Assembly: GCA_963693365.1 (NCBI GenBank)
Contig: CAVNZM010000001.1
Span: forward strand, 20,460,001 to 20,524,000
Length of the DNA stretch: 64,000 bases
Direction: 5' to 3'
Source of the DNA: Amoebidium appalachense
Taxonomy: Eukaryota; Ichthyosporea
A program made the position numbers and the translations under genes. The notes below the pieces were generated by a model. It did no database searches and was not told the DNA's origin. It was given only the letters and a program-made list of their open reading frames with translations. Shown here in pieces: positions 1 to 26,256 of this stretch; the first letter of the stretch is position 1, and each line of letters starts with the position of its first letter.

Positions 1-137
1 AGGGAGGAGGAGGAGGGGGGGGGGGGGGGGGAAGGAGGGGCCGAGGCTATGAAGGGTGCTGGCCGTGTTGACATAGGGATAGCTCTTTTTTTTTTTTTAT
101 GGTAGCGTGGGGGGGAGGGGGAGGGGGGGGAGGGGGA

Positions 138-168
<31 letters not shown>

Positions 169-737
169 TTCAAGTTGCAGGGGATATCCGTGGTTGGTTG
201 TGGGTTGGGAGGTGCTGGTCAGATGGCGGGGGGCTGCATATTTGTTTTGTAATTTTTTTTTATTGGCCGACTGTCCTTATCTTCTTGATTCTTACTGGCC
301 TGTTTTATGGTTGTTGTAAGTATTGCAATGGGGAGCTGGTGGAGGGTCTGTGGAGAACACTGGCTGGAAGGTGATTGGATGATGGCCAGCTGTATGGCCA
401 AGAGGCTGTAATAGCAGGAGGAAGAAGGCGGGGAGGGGGGGGGGTGTTACCGACCGGCAGATACGAGTTTTTTTTTTTTTTTTTTTTTTTTTTCCCTCCC
501 CCTCTTCCTCTCTCTCTCTCTCTCTCTCTTTTTGAGCTTTTCCTTGTGCAGATGCATCGGTGGTTGGATGGGTGGGTGGTGAACGTGTGGGTGTGTATGA
601 AAGTCAGGCTGGCGGAGGGGAGGGTGATGTGGAAGGGATTTAGGGGCCCCCCAGGGGGGTTGGGGGGGGGGCGGAGGAACGGGGGCAGGTTGGTATGCTT
701 AAGGCTGGTCGTTGATTTGGTGACTTGGGGTGTGCAG
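1..737. other. Low-complexity region, probable 5' part/intron of the LPCAT gene
   Basis: This stretch holds poly-G runs, a poly-T run at about 470-493 followed by (CT)n, and G-rich unique sequence. The first recognisable LPCAT exon begins at 738 in mid-codon, so at least one upstream coding exon exists. A hydrophobic open stretch near 255-315 followed by a GTAAGT at about 317 could be such an exon, but I found no convincing acceptor and do not call it. Confidence 0.5.
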
Positions 738-843
738 GTATCTGTTCTGGATCCCGGCCTACATTGTGGGCAGAATCATTCTCTTCATCCTGGGCTTCTA
801 CTACATCAGATTCAACACCCCGGAAGTAGCAGAACCCACAGAG

Positions 844-876
<33 letters not shown>

Positions 877-2078
877 ACCCCCTCTTTCTCCCTAACCCCC
901 AAAGCATACATATCCCCCTCCCCCCCTCCCCCCCAGCACCTTTCCCTGTATCCCACCTACCCCCTCTCTTGTTAGAATTCGTGAGCGCACCCTCCTCTCC
1001 TATTCTTTTCCTCCGGTTTCTTTTCTCCATTATGTCCCTCCCCTCCTCCCCCCCCCCCCCCCCCCCCCCCCTCCCCCCCCCCACCTCCCCACACACGCGC
1101 GCGCACACACAGCTCGCTCTCTCTTATTTTATTTCCAACCATTGTTACCCTCTACCTGGGAAACAAAACTATGACTGAGCATGCATGCCACCCTTGCTAG
1201 ATATTATCACGGTAGTGGGTGCTATGTTCAAATACAGTTGCCTGTCCTGGCACGCACACATGCACATGTGCAGCCTTCCATGTCTGTCTACACTTGCATT
1301 TTTGTGGTTTTGCACCGTGCACACACCCCCATGCTCGTACCCAACCTAATACGTGCACAGGGCTACTGGCGCATGTGGTGGGAGGGCACGCTGCCCAACA
1401 TCATCGTGTGCAACCACGTGGCCGTGTTCGATGGCCTTCTATTGGCCCTGCAACTGAGGGTCTGTGCCATCACAAAGGCCAGCATCAGGAACGTCCCTTT
1501 TCTTGGCAGGTCGGCACCCAACCCCTCTGGAGAAAAGCAAAACAAAACACTACCTCCCACCAATACCTGCATTATAACCCACCTTGTATTACGCCCCCGA
1601 TCTCCTCCAACCCCCTCCCCCCTCCCCCCTCCCCCCTCCCCCCCTCCCCCCTCCCCCCTTCGGTACACACAAGAGCCCACACCCTACCTGTAGCCTGTTC
1701 CGCACTCAAGCTCAATCGATTGCGTAGCCATGCACCTCATGTACACCAATGCCTTGTGGCCTCAGCCCCAAACAACAAAATCAGCCATTTTTTATGAGCC
1801 GATCACAGACCACCTTTTTAGTCCAGAAGCCATAACGAGCTCCTAATAGGTGCTTGCTGTGCCCTTTCCTTAGGCTCTAGGGGGTGTGGTCTTGGCTCAT
1901 ACCAGCTCTGGAATTCTAGTCATTTCCAGAGCATATACAGTGCCATGGCCCTAGGGCATGCGTGGTGGTCTGCTCATGGACACGAAAGTTCAGGCATTGA
2001 CACGTCCTGCATGTGGCACACATGTCCCCACAAAGGCTCTTCTCTGCGTGCACACATGTGTGTATGTATACGCATAAG

Positions 2079-2169
<91 letters not shown>

Positions 2170-2933
2170 CCTGATGGAGGCCATGCAGTTTGTGTTTGTT
2201 GAACGGTCCACTCCGGAACAGCGCCAGCGTGTGCTGCAGATTATTGACACGAGAGCACATGCACCCCCCGGGGCCTACCCACCCCTCCTGATCTTCCCGG
2301 AGGTAAACTAGAGCTGACCATTGCTATTGTGTTTGCAGCGGTAGTTGGCATGTTGGTGTGGATGGTGCTGATGGTGTGGTTGGGTGCAAGAGTAAGGGAT
2401 TGGCAGCTTTGTGTTAGGCAGTGGTTGGAGTAGTTCAGGTGAGTACGGGCATAGTGACGAGTCAGGGTAGATGGGAGAGATATGTATGGAGGTGGGTGCC
2501 GATGCCTGGCCCCCAACGGCTCGCAATAAGCGTTGAAACTGGTGTCTCCCTAAGCACGTGGTATTGCCTCCTCTCCCACTTCTTCTCATCCGGTCACCTA
2601 CCCCCTTCCTCACCCTCACTTCCCCCTTCGCCTCCAGCAAACACACACACTTGAACACACACAAACAGACATGAAAACGCGTTTATTTGCTTGGCGGGTA
2701 GAAAGCCACCCACTGTTTTTACAGCACCGTATCTGATGTTTGATTGGGTGCACAGGGGACGACCAAGAACCAGGCCAGTCTGATCATGTTCAAAAAGGGC
2801 GCCTTTGTGCCCGGGGTGCCTGTGCAGCCAATCACCATCAAGTACTATAACGGCATGTACGACCCCTCATTCGTCAGCGAGGTACCCATTTGCCCCCCAC
2901 CCCCACCCCTCCAACACACCCACACACACACCT

Positions 2934-2969
<36 letters not shown>

Positions 2970-3619
2970 TTCCCCTCCCCGCCCATCTGTGTTGTGTTGT
3001 CCGTCGTGTATGTGCACTCGGTACTCCATTACACATCCCCCCCCTCCCCCCACTCTCCCTCCGTTCGTTCCTGCACGTAGAAATCTTTGGTCATTGCCCT
3101 TTCATGCTACTCTCCCCCCTCCCCTCCCCCCCGCCCCTTTTTCTTTTCGCCCCAAAACGCTCACACACACACACACACACACCACACACCACCATCATGA
3201 TAATACCCCCACCCAGCCTCCTCCGTGATTTTTTCGCCGCCAGTGTCAACAATCCACATATAGATAATGCACTGAGGCTGTAGAGTGAGATGTAAATAGG
3301 TAACTGGACAGAGACAAATGTGAAGGAGACGAGCAATTAACGAATGATTACCTATTGGAAAGCAGTTTTGTGTGCGACGGCGACTGTGCCCACGGGGTGT
3401 TCAACAAGATCATGTTTAGAGGTATCAACTACCACGTTTCACTTACTCATGACTTCCCTTTTTCCCATACCCTCTCTCTCTTTTCCCTCCGTCCCCCTGC
3501 CGTCCCTTTTTATTCCCCCGGGACCCCGAACACACGCCATACCATGCAGGGTGAAACGATGTTTTCAATGTGGCGCATGCTCTGCCAGGTACCGTTAACC
3601 CCACTCCCCTCCCCCCCCA

Positions 3620-3650
<31 letters not shown>

Positions 3651-3789
3651 TTCCCCCCTCCCCCCTCCCCCTCTCCCCCTTCCCCCTGCTTGCTTAGGGC
3701 ACAGCAGGGTGCCCAACAACTGCAAACACACACAGCAAGCACTTGCGCACACCTGCCTGCAAAGCACGTAGGCATGTGCACACACATGC

Positions 3790-3826
<37 letters not shown>

Positions 3827-4703
3827 TTCTTGCACACACACACGCGCGCGCGCGCGCCTACACACACGCAGACACACACACACACTGACACGTACACGCG
3901 CACGCGCACACACACAAACCCAGAGAGAGAGAGACGCTAGTGTGCACATCCACACGCACACATACATAGCCATACATTACTCATCCACACGAACTATTAC
4001 ATATACGGGTGCGCGCACAACACTGGTGAGTGGAAAGAATAATAAGATTGCAATCAGAGGGTGGCTCCCAGCCACTGTTCCCTCAACCTGCTAATCACGA
4101 CACTCTCGGCATTGGCCTCATAAGGTGCCATGATAATCGGCCAATCACCAATGCATCTATATTTAGCCATGCCCCAACCAACCAATCCCCTTGCAGTGGT
4201 TCATGTTCATCCGCATCGAGTTTCTGCCCCCCTACATCCCATCGGAGGAGGAGAGGGCTGACCCCATTCTCTATGCAAACAACGTCAGACACGTGAGCAA
4301 ACCAAATCCCCCCTTCCCCCCCCCCCCCCCCCACATACACACATCACCTCCACCACAACTCACCACAAACGTCCCCCCCCCCTTCCCCCCCCCAAACCGC
4401 AATCCATCGGGCTGTGGGTACGTTGCACCGTGGACTGACAACGCCCAAAATGTGTCTTTGGTGGTTGAAAGAGGGAAGAAAGAAAACAGAGGTGTTGGAA
4501 GTGTGTTGCTCACCCATTCTCACTCTGATGGTAGTTTTGGATATGATGAGGCTGGATAAGTGTCTGTGGGGCAGGGCAGAGAAGGCAAGAAGTGAAAGGG
4601 CATGCATATGCACGTGAACCTATCTCCTTTCTTCTTTCTCTTTACAAACAGGCGTGTGTGCACATGTGTGTGCGTGTGTGGGTGGGTGGGTGGGTGGGTG
4701 GGT

Positions 4704-4751
<48 letters not shown>

Positions 4752-4766
4752 CGCGCGTGCATGTGT

Positions 4767-4839
<73 letters not shown>

Positions 4840-4983
4840 AAGTGTGTTGTTATGTGTCAGTGTGTGTCTGTGTTGGTGTGTGTGGGTATGGCACAGGTGT
4901 GTGTGTTTGTGTACGTGCAGCTGTCTTAGTGGAGGGACGTGTATGTCTCACGGTGTTTTGTGTATACGTGTGTGTGTGGGTTT

Positions 4984-5037
<54 letters not shown>

Positions 5038-5182
5038 GGGGGGGGGGGGGGCAATGTGCCATCACATTGAACGGATACGAATTTCTCACATGGGGGATCC
5101 AATAGGTGATGGCGCAGTCACTGAATGTGGCCGTTACGGACCACTGCTTTGAGGACTATCTGCTCTATGCCGCAGCTAGAAG

Positions 5183-5235
<53 letters not shown>

Positions 5236-5540
5236 CGCCCCCCCACCACCGCTGTCTGTGTTGCTTCTCAGCCTGGCAGTTTTACCCGTGACAAGCGTCT
5301 CATCTCCTCCCTCACCCTCCTCTCTTTCGTCCCCGCGTTTCCAAAGGAGTTAATCGTGCATTATTGCTCAGTGGTACTTTTTCGTCCGACTCTGCACATT
5401 GGCAAAACCAAGATGCAGAAGTGCCTAAACCTAATCAACACAGACGAGGAGACAACATCGAAACCACAAAAGTAAACGTCACAGAGCTGAAGCAGGTTTG
5501 TACCCCCACCCTCCCCCCACCCCACCAACCCCCCCCCCTT

Positions 5541-5578
<38 letters not shown>

Positions 5579-6194
5579 CACACACACACACACGCACACA
5601 CACATGCACGCACGCACGCACACGCACACGCACACAATATGCACACACAAAAAAAAATAATGCAAGAAAGAAAGAACCAAAAAAAAAAAAGAGACCCCAA
5701 TTCCCCTTGTTCTATTCTCCTGTCATCTTTGCTCCCTATGGCCTTCGATAACTTCGTCATTCCTGTGTCTTCCGTTGAGTAATGAGCAGGTTTATTCTCA
5801 CATATTCAAACCTCTCTACACGTCATTTTACCTCCACATAGAGCCGCTCTCCCTCTGTTGTTGTGGACATGTGTGTGCCTCTATATACAGGTGTTATTTG
5901 CAGACGGAGCAGTGAATGATCACACTTGGTGCACGTGATGTTGATAGACTCTATGGTGGCTGCAGTCCCTGGCATCTGCCTCACTGTTTGGGGGGTTCCG
6001 TCCCCATATATGGCTTGCTCTCTTTTTGCTTCCTCCGTTCTTCCCCGAATGCTTGTGATGGAAGGTGATCGTGTATCTGTGAGTACGTGTTCCCCCCCCC
6101 CCCCCCCCCCTCCCCCCCCCCCCCCCCCCCCCCCCCCCCCTTCAGCTCTCCGTGAAGCGAAAGGTGACTGTATGTGTGATTGTGTCCCTCCCCC

Positions 6195-6228
<34 letters not shown>

Positions 6229-6894
6229 ACCCACCCACCCACCCACCCACCCACCCACCCCACCCCTCCAGGTATGTGTGTGTGCACCCCCATATGAAAG
6301 CGGAAAGTGGCAGTGTGTGGCACGTGTTCATGTGTGTGGCTGCAGCTGTACGATGGATTCACCCTGGACACGGCCAAGAGTCTGCTGGAACGATTCGACC
6401 ACATGTCCTCGGGGGGTTACATCAACCCCGAGCAATTTGCAGGTAAAACCCCCTTCTCTTTGCCTTGGCCACCTCCAACACACCGTGCCAACAAATAGAA
6501 TTTTGGAGGTGGATAGTTACGCAGACTAAGGCACATGCATGCGGCCACACAAGTGGGGCATCCACACCCAACCACAGCTCCATACTGAGGGCCTATGTAA
6601 CCCCCATGTCTCCACGCCGGCATGATCCGACCTTGACCAATACCTTAGTTGGTTAGTTGGGGGCACCCTTACCCCCACCCCATATGCCTCGACCTTGCCT
6701 GCTGCCTGTCACACACCCGGAGGCTTCATGTATGATGTTGCGGAATCCCTGCTTAGCTGACAAGCCCCCGTCCCCTCTTTCCCCCCCCCCCCCCCCCCCC
6801 CCTCCCCTCCCCCTTCCCTCCCCCCCCCCTCTCCCCTCCCCCCCAGCGAAACAAACACACGTACACGTGTACAGACAACAACACGGGCGCACGT

Positions 6895-6976
<82 letters not shown>

Positions 6977-8721
6977 CTTGTCACACTTGCATGCACATGC
7001 ACAGAGGGTGTGTTTGGTGCCCCCCTAGACCCCCACATCCAGGAGATTTTCAACTTCTTTGACATTGATGAGGACGGCCTGATCGACTTCAGAGACTTTT
7101 GCATTGCCCTGCTCTCATGCAGTCCAAAGGCCTCCACAGATGATAGGCTCGAGCTGGCCTTCCAGGTCAAACTACCCCCCCCCCCACACCAACCCCCCCC
7201 CCCCCCCCCCCTCCCCGTCTTTCCCCCTGAACCATGACCACCACCCACGCGTATTTGCTTCCTGTTTCCCCCTCCACCTACACCAATAATGCAGGAATCC
7301 CATACCCGCGACAAACATTTTTAACGCACACACCACCACCCACCCCTACCATGGCCCGCCAAACTTTTGTGTGCAGCACCTTAAACCCCCCTCCCCCAGC
7401 CATTTCAGTTTCTAATTATTATAAGTCGAAGATGGTGGGGCGGGCGGGCGGGCAAGAGGAGGGGGGGGGAAAGCGGGGGGGGGGGGGGGGGGGGAGGGTC
7501 GGGTGTCGATTGCCGGGTGTTAGTGTGAAAGGAGTAGTGCATCGTTTTGTGCATGGGCAGGTCTCTATCCCCATCTAACCGTGTGGGCCCATGTTACCTA
7601 CCACAGATTTACGACCAGAGCCACCAGGGCACCATTGGCCGGGCAGACCTGCGGCGCATCCTATTGGGCGCCAGTACCATGGGGTCCTCGGTCACGGCCG
7701 CAAGGATAGACACATTCCTCGATGCAAACGGCGTGAGGGAGGACAGCAAGATCGACCTGGAGGAGGTGGGCCATGGCACACACACACGGACATGCGTGCC
7801 TGTGCACGGGCACGGGCACTTGCACATGCTGAAGTCAGCTTGGGCACACACACACACACACCTGCTAAGTGCCGGCCATCAACTATCGATCTTTGGGCAC
7901 TGTGCGGTAGCATAGCAAGGAGATATTTGTAGAAGGAATAGAGTTAGATAATGTGTGGGTGCACATTACTAACTACATGCATGTGGGGTGCTACGTGTGC
8001 CTAAGCTGGGTGGGGTGCAGTTTAAGTGCATGGCGGCAAGAGACGACCGGCTGACCACCACCGCCCTGAGCCACATCAACGAGGCATATGCCGCCAACCA
8101 GGTACTATTGTGTGTGCAACGTTCAAATTGGACATGGTCTGAACCGTGCCCCTGTCTAGGCGTGCCTATGGGTGTGTTTGGATGTTGCTGACTGCTCCTG
8201 GCAGTGCTTGCGGGGCAAAATCCTTCGGTTGTCTTTTTGAAACACCTGTCTTTGGCATGAGATACAAGCTTGGCCACCCCACCCCCCACCCACCCCCCAC
8301 CCCCCACCCCCCCTTAACCAACCAACCACCATCACCCCCCCTTTTTTTTTTAACCAACTAACCAACCACCACCAACCCACTCATCCATTCCTCCCTCCCC
8401 CCCCCCCCCCCCCCCCCCCTTTTCTCTCCCTCCCCCATACACACACATGCACAACACACCCATGCCGGCACTTGCACACACACACACACGCACACACACA
8501 CACAAATACACACGCGCGTGCGCGCGCGCGCACACACACACACACTCACTCACACTCACACGCAGAGGCGGCCAACTGTGTTCTTCCCCTTCCATACGCC
8601 GCACCTTGGGCTGCGTCTGTCACGCATGTCATCGGCCATGTCTACACCCTCTCTCAGCACCCTCCCACGCATGTCAGAAGAAGAAATAGCAACCTCGGCA
8701 CCAGTAGACTCAAAGGTGTGA
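738..8721 (+). CDS. Lysophosphatidylcholine acyltransferase, LPCAT1/2 type, with EF-hands (5' end incomplete)
   Basis: Membrane acyltransferase that re-acylates lysophospholipids with acyl-CoA (Lands cycle), normally at the ER or lipid droplets. Exons by GT-AG phase: 738-~842 (donor unclear, lost in a poly-C run), 1361-1509, 2170-2302, 2756-2881, 3550-3588, 4197-4292, 5106-5182, 5372-5495, 6346-6442, 7005-7165, 7607-7765, 8021-8101, 8566-8721; about 500 codons visible, the family's usual length. The first exon encodes a hydrophobic segment (YIVGRIILFILGFYYI). Acyltransferase motifs follow in order: NHVAVFD (HX4D), FVFVERS, FPEGTTKN (EGT motif split exactly by an intron) and GVPVQPI. Then VMAQSLNVAVTDHCFEDY matches the LPCAT2 linker. 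EF-hands: a canonical loop DIDEDGLIDFRD in exon 7005-7165 and a degenerate one (DQSHQGTIGRAD) in 7607-7765. The C-terminus ends PVDSKV, without the dilysine signal of human LPCAT1/2. Which lysolipid it prefers cannot be told. Confidence 0.9.
2083..2169 (+). repeat. (CA)n microsatellite ending as a splice acceptor
   Basis: About 43 CA units; the terminal ACACAG is the acceptor of LPCAT exon 2170-2302. Confidence 0.95.
4679..4841 (+). repeat. (GGGT)n then (GT)n microsatellite
   Basis: GTGG tetranucleotides grade into about 130 bases of GT repeat with a (GC)n insert; in an LPCAT intron. Confidence 0.95.
4981..5051 (+). repeat. Poly-T/poly-G tract
   Basis: Thirteen T followed by 43 uninterrupted G and further G-runs, just upstream of LPCAT exon 5106. 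Confidence 0.9.
5185..5233 (+). repeat. Poly-C tract of about 49 bases
   Basis: Begins three bases after the exon end at 5182, directly behind the GTG of the donor. Confidence 0.9.
6895..6975 (+). repeat. (CA)n microsatellite
   Basis: About 40 units, 30 bases before the acceptor of the EF-hand exon 7005-7165. Confidence 0.95.
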
Positions 8722-9151
8722 GGATGTGCACGCGTGTGTGTGTGGTTTTTGCTTGTTCCCTGAATTTTGTATTGTCGGCTCGTAATACATGCGCGAAGAA
8801 ATGGTACCCAGCTGTGACTAAGGCTCTAGTTATATCGGTAGAAAACGATATGTAATCAATGATAGTATAATGAGGAGCAATATATGCGCTAGTTATGAAG
8901 CAACGCGGAGAGATTTAGCCGGCAAGGCTGTTTCCTTTCTCTGTCATTCTGGATCAGGACTTTAGGGTATTTGTGATGTTTGTCATTTTTCTGTTACAGC
9001 AGTATAACTTCGATAGAGATGCTTAGGATTGCCGTATAACGTACACCACATAGAGTCTCTGTTTGTCCAGACTAAGAGCTGGGTGCCCCCTATTGATGAA
9101 TTTGCATGTATGTTAAGAGTGGAATGATTGGTGCCACGAAAGAGGGGGAGG

Positions 9152-9189
<38 letters not shown>

Positions 9190-9315
9190 TAGATTGGCGA
9201 GAGTAAGAGATGGAGGTCGGGCACGCTGACAGGTATCTCATGGACACAAAAGCATAGTTTTAGCGTTAGCTTATATTACATAGAACGAAAAGAAGTGTCA
9301 CGGTCATAGTTAGAT

Positions 9316-9804
9316 CTAGCTAATAATGTTTAGTCTCTCTTCGTATTTAGTGGTACGGTAGCCTGTGTCTCGAAATAACGGACGTAGTAAAAAGCACCCG
9401 GCAATAAGGGTAGCACGCATATAATTGAGAACCTGTTGCGGGTTCTGTAAACCAATATAGGCTATATTAAGCGCCGATGTCAAGAAAATAAGGCGTGTTT
9501 TTGCATCTGGCTTGATCGCTGTACAATACCACGGGAATTGGACAACAATGGCCAAGAACATCCTGACAAAGCTGCCAGCAAGTGGATCCGGCTGCAAAGC
9601 CCAACCAGGGAGCCTTCTGCATGCACTGCCGTGGCTAGTGCGCTCATAAACATGCATGTGTACATGTACCAATTGCAACATAATCCGTTCAGTATCAATG
9701 AACTTCTTGTCTGCATGCGGCATTGTGCATTCATTCTGCGACTTCAGGATGAGCATCATATAGGTATGTATATATACAAGTAGGAGACTCGGCGAAGGCT
9801 TCAA
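9316..9804 (-). CDS. Unassigned 162-codon open frame, possibly not a gene
   Basis: An uninterrupted minus-strand frame in sequence that is not low-complexity. The C-terminal half has hydrophobic stretches (SFVRMFLAIVVQFPWYC, then TRLIFLTSALNIAYIGL) followed by a basic tail ending in ERLNIIS, which would suit a small membrane protein. An acceptor-like ttgcag lies just before the PDPLAGSF segment, so it could be a last exon. Its codon use is more AT-rich than the neighbouring genes and I recognise no family. A chance frame or transposon remnant is equally possible. Confidence 0.2.
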   Translation of the reverse strand: MKPSPSLLLVYIHTYMMLILKSQNECTMPHADKKFIDTERIMLQLVHVHMHVYERTSHGSACRRLPGWALQPDPLAGSFVRMFLAIVVQFPWYCTAIKPDAKTRLIFLTSALNIAYIGLQNPQQVLNYMRATLIAGCFLLRPLFRDTGYRTTKYEERLNIIS

Positions 9805-10253
9805 TCATGGAACTGACGCCATAATATGCAGCTGGGCTAGAACACTGAAGAATGCCATATTGGGTTGAAAATACGGCTGTGTGGGGGGGGTTTTGAGTGG
9901 TGGTTGTGGGGAGGGGGGGGGAGGTGGAGGTTGCCTTCCGAGATTCAACCCTCTGCTGATCATGGGACACGGGTTCACGTTTTTGCCAGCCCGGCACGGT
10001 GCGCAAGTTGCATGAGCATGCTTACACGGAAGGTTCGTGCAGTACCAGGCGCTGGTGTTGGCACGAAAGCAGCATCTGTTGAGATTGGCACTTACTAAAT
10101 TTGCCTTTTAGCTGCCGTACAAACATAAGCCTTGTTCTATTTGTCAAGGGTTTTCACAGAAAAAGAACAGCAACCCACCCCTCTCAAAAAACGCTCAGAG
10201 TCAGAGACAGTTGCTGTGACAGCACTGGTGACAGCAGTCAGAGCACCGGAATG

Positions 10254-10426
10254 ATTGGTCCGGACAGAAAATCACTGGCCAATCAGAGCTAGTGCCCCGC
10301 GCTATTGGTTTATGGCGCACCACCAAGCGCACTTTTGCAGCAAGCACCAGCCGAATATGGAAGGTACTTTGATTGGTTTATAGCTAGAACAAAATACACA
10401 GGTTTTTAATTGCAAGTTTTGATTGG
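10254..10426. promoter_or_regulatory. Cluster of five CCAAT/ATTGG boxes upstream of the RhoGEF/RhoGAP gene
   Basis: ATTGG at 10254, 10304, 10372 and 10422 and CCAAT at 10279, most in the extended form GATTGGT or CCAATCA typical of NF-Y sites. They lie about 480-650 bases upstream of the start codon at 10902. A promoter role is inferred; no TATA box was evident. Confidence 0.45.
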
Positions 10427-10901
10427 TGTTTAATAGTTTTATATAATAGATGTTTTGTTATCATGTATCCGTATGTTGCAGTTGTTTGAGAGTGCGTCTT
10501 CCGCCCAATTTGACTGTGTTGCAACAGTATGTAGTAGGTGTGTAGAGTAGTGTGTAGAGTACCTTCACCGGCAGTTTAGGTACGGCGTATAACACAGGTG
10601 AACATATATACAAGCGGGGGTTTTTTTAATAAAAAAATACAATGAAGATGTGTATCTAGAAGCTTTGAACCTCAGAAAGGTTGTAGCACTCGCGTTACTC
10701 GTGTAGCATCAAGCCGTCAGGACGATTTGTGCCGTCGGCAAGAACAGATCTAAAAGCCGTCCGGTTCATAATGCATGCGCAGGCACACTAAGCGGACAGC
10801 ATCTATGTATGGCATGCTGAGTGATCTAAACGTAAAAAGGTGCATTCGTCTGCGTGCCATCGTGCACACTTGGGTGACAAGGGACAACAGCGGGAGGGAG
10901 A

Positions 10902-24720
<13,819 letters not shown>

Positions 24721-24937
24721 AGGGCATAGTGCTCGTGAATTAGTGGTTGTTTTTGGGTAGAAAGGTCGAATTCGAAATGAAAAGTTTCGACAGTTAGAAT
24801 ACACCGAGTATATGTAATGTGATGATGCGTATGATTTGAAAGACCTTGTGGTCTGCAGAAGTGAAAGTGAAAGGGTTTTGGCTGATGGGTAATCGTTTAT
24901 AGGGAGGTGGCCAGGTTGCTTGGCTGGGGGGTGAGCA

Positions 24938-25013
<76 letters not shown>

Positions 25014-25840
25014 TGTTCTGGGAAACGCAGTACCATGGCCACACTCCTCGGCTTTTTGCTTTCGTCCACCTGAATTCCCTGCTAACTTCATATCCCCCCC
25101 CTCCCCCCCCCCCCCCCTCTTACTAGTTTTGATACCGATTGGAAGCTCGGAATAGGGAGGAACGATAGTAGTTAGAGTAGCGTGCTAAAATAATAGTTTT
25201 TTTTTTTTTTTTCTGTCTCAAACTTTCCCAGCTTTTGCTTCTAAACGTTTTGGTTCTTCTAATTCCCCTTGTTTGCTTCTTTTCCCTATTTTTTTTTTGA
25301 TAAGATAAAGGGGGGGTTTTAAGGTCCATGGCATCCAAGACATGTCGAAGAGAGCAAGTATAGTTTAAGGGGCCAATGATACGGCCATGTTACATCTGTA
25401 ATGCGATGGATGTAGGCAGCTGGCATGCACACTAACACCATGGGCTGTGTATCTGGCACAGCCAAATGATCACATACGTTCAATTACTTTGGCCTTAGCA
25501 AAACACCTTGCCATTGGCTGACCAGCTTATAAAAAAAGGTCGCATATCCCTATGTAGTTATTTATAATCGAGTCCTTCATCATTACCAGTATCTTAATCA
25601 AAATTAAAAGGTGTATATGGGTCTGGGGGTTCATACCACTAGTACATTCAACAGAATAGTATCATTCACGAACAGCTAGCTACGGTCGATGGAGTATTTC
25701 TCGGTATTACTGCTATCTATAGACATAATGTGTTGCTACATAAGGCATTCATAATACTTGCATCATAAGTAATGACTATGCACATGGCTTTTGATGCAAA
25801 ACAACAAGAGATCCTATTACATTTCTAAGCTTTAGGAAAA

Positions 25841-25893
<53 letters not shown>

Positions 25894-26256
25894 GCTATCA
25901 CATGTTGTCCATGTATCGGATAAGCAGCGCATGGATTTCTGTGGATGTGTGTTGTGCATGTTTGATCAACTGGGACAATGGGGCCGAAGATGGGTGCATA
26001 TGTTCACACAACACTCAAAGCCAATCCCGGCAATGGCTGCCTGGATGCAAGTTAAGGTCATGCAAACAGTGTATCCTACTCCCTGCATGCATGCACACAG
26101 TAGCCCCTACCTCCTGCATGCATGCGCACACTGCCCGCATGCACAGTGTGTGCGCTTACCTCCTACCTCTTGCGCACATGCACACAGCAGCCTCTACCTC
26201 CTGACTCATGCACACAGTAACTCCCGGCTACCTCCCGCACGCATGCACACAGTGGG
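24721..26256. other. Convergent intergenic region between the RhoGEF/RhoGAP gene and STN1
   Basis: Contains (CA)n at 24943-25009, short poly-C and poly-T runs, unique AT-rich sequence at about 25140-25840, a poly-T/poly-G junction at 25845-25894 and, next to the STN1 stop codon, a minisatellite. No AATAAA signal was found close behind either stop codon, and no further gene was recognised. Confidence 0.5.
26070..26256 (+). repeat. Degenerate minisatellite abutting the STN1 stop codon
   Basis: Four to five units with the core CTACCTCCTGCATGCATGCA followed by CACAGTA, spaced about 35-45 bases, run up to the reverse-strand stop codon of STN1. They would be transcribed as the STN1 3' UTR. GCATGC palindromes make the array locally self-complementary. 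Confidence 0.65.

Larger units (their letters stand above)
8722..10901. other. Intergenic region between LPCAT and the RhoGEF/RhoGAP gene
   Basis: Mostly unique, moderately AT-rich DNA with one poly-G run at about 9150-9188. It contains the LPCAT 3' flank, an unassigned minus-strand open frame (9316-9804) and, nearer the next gene, five CCAAT/ATTGG boxes. I saw no AATAAA close behind the LPCAT stop and no RNA gene. Confidence 0.5.
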
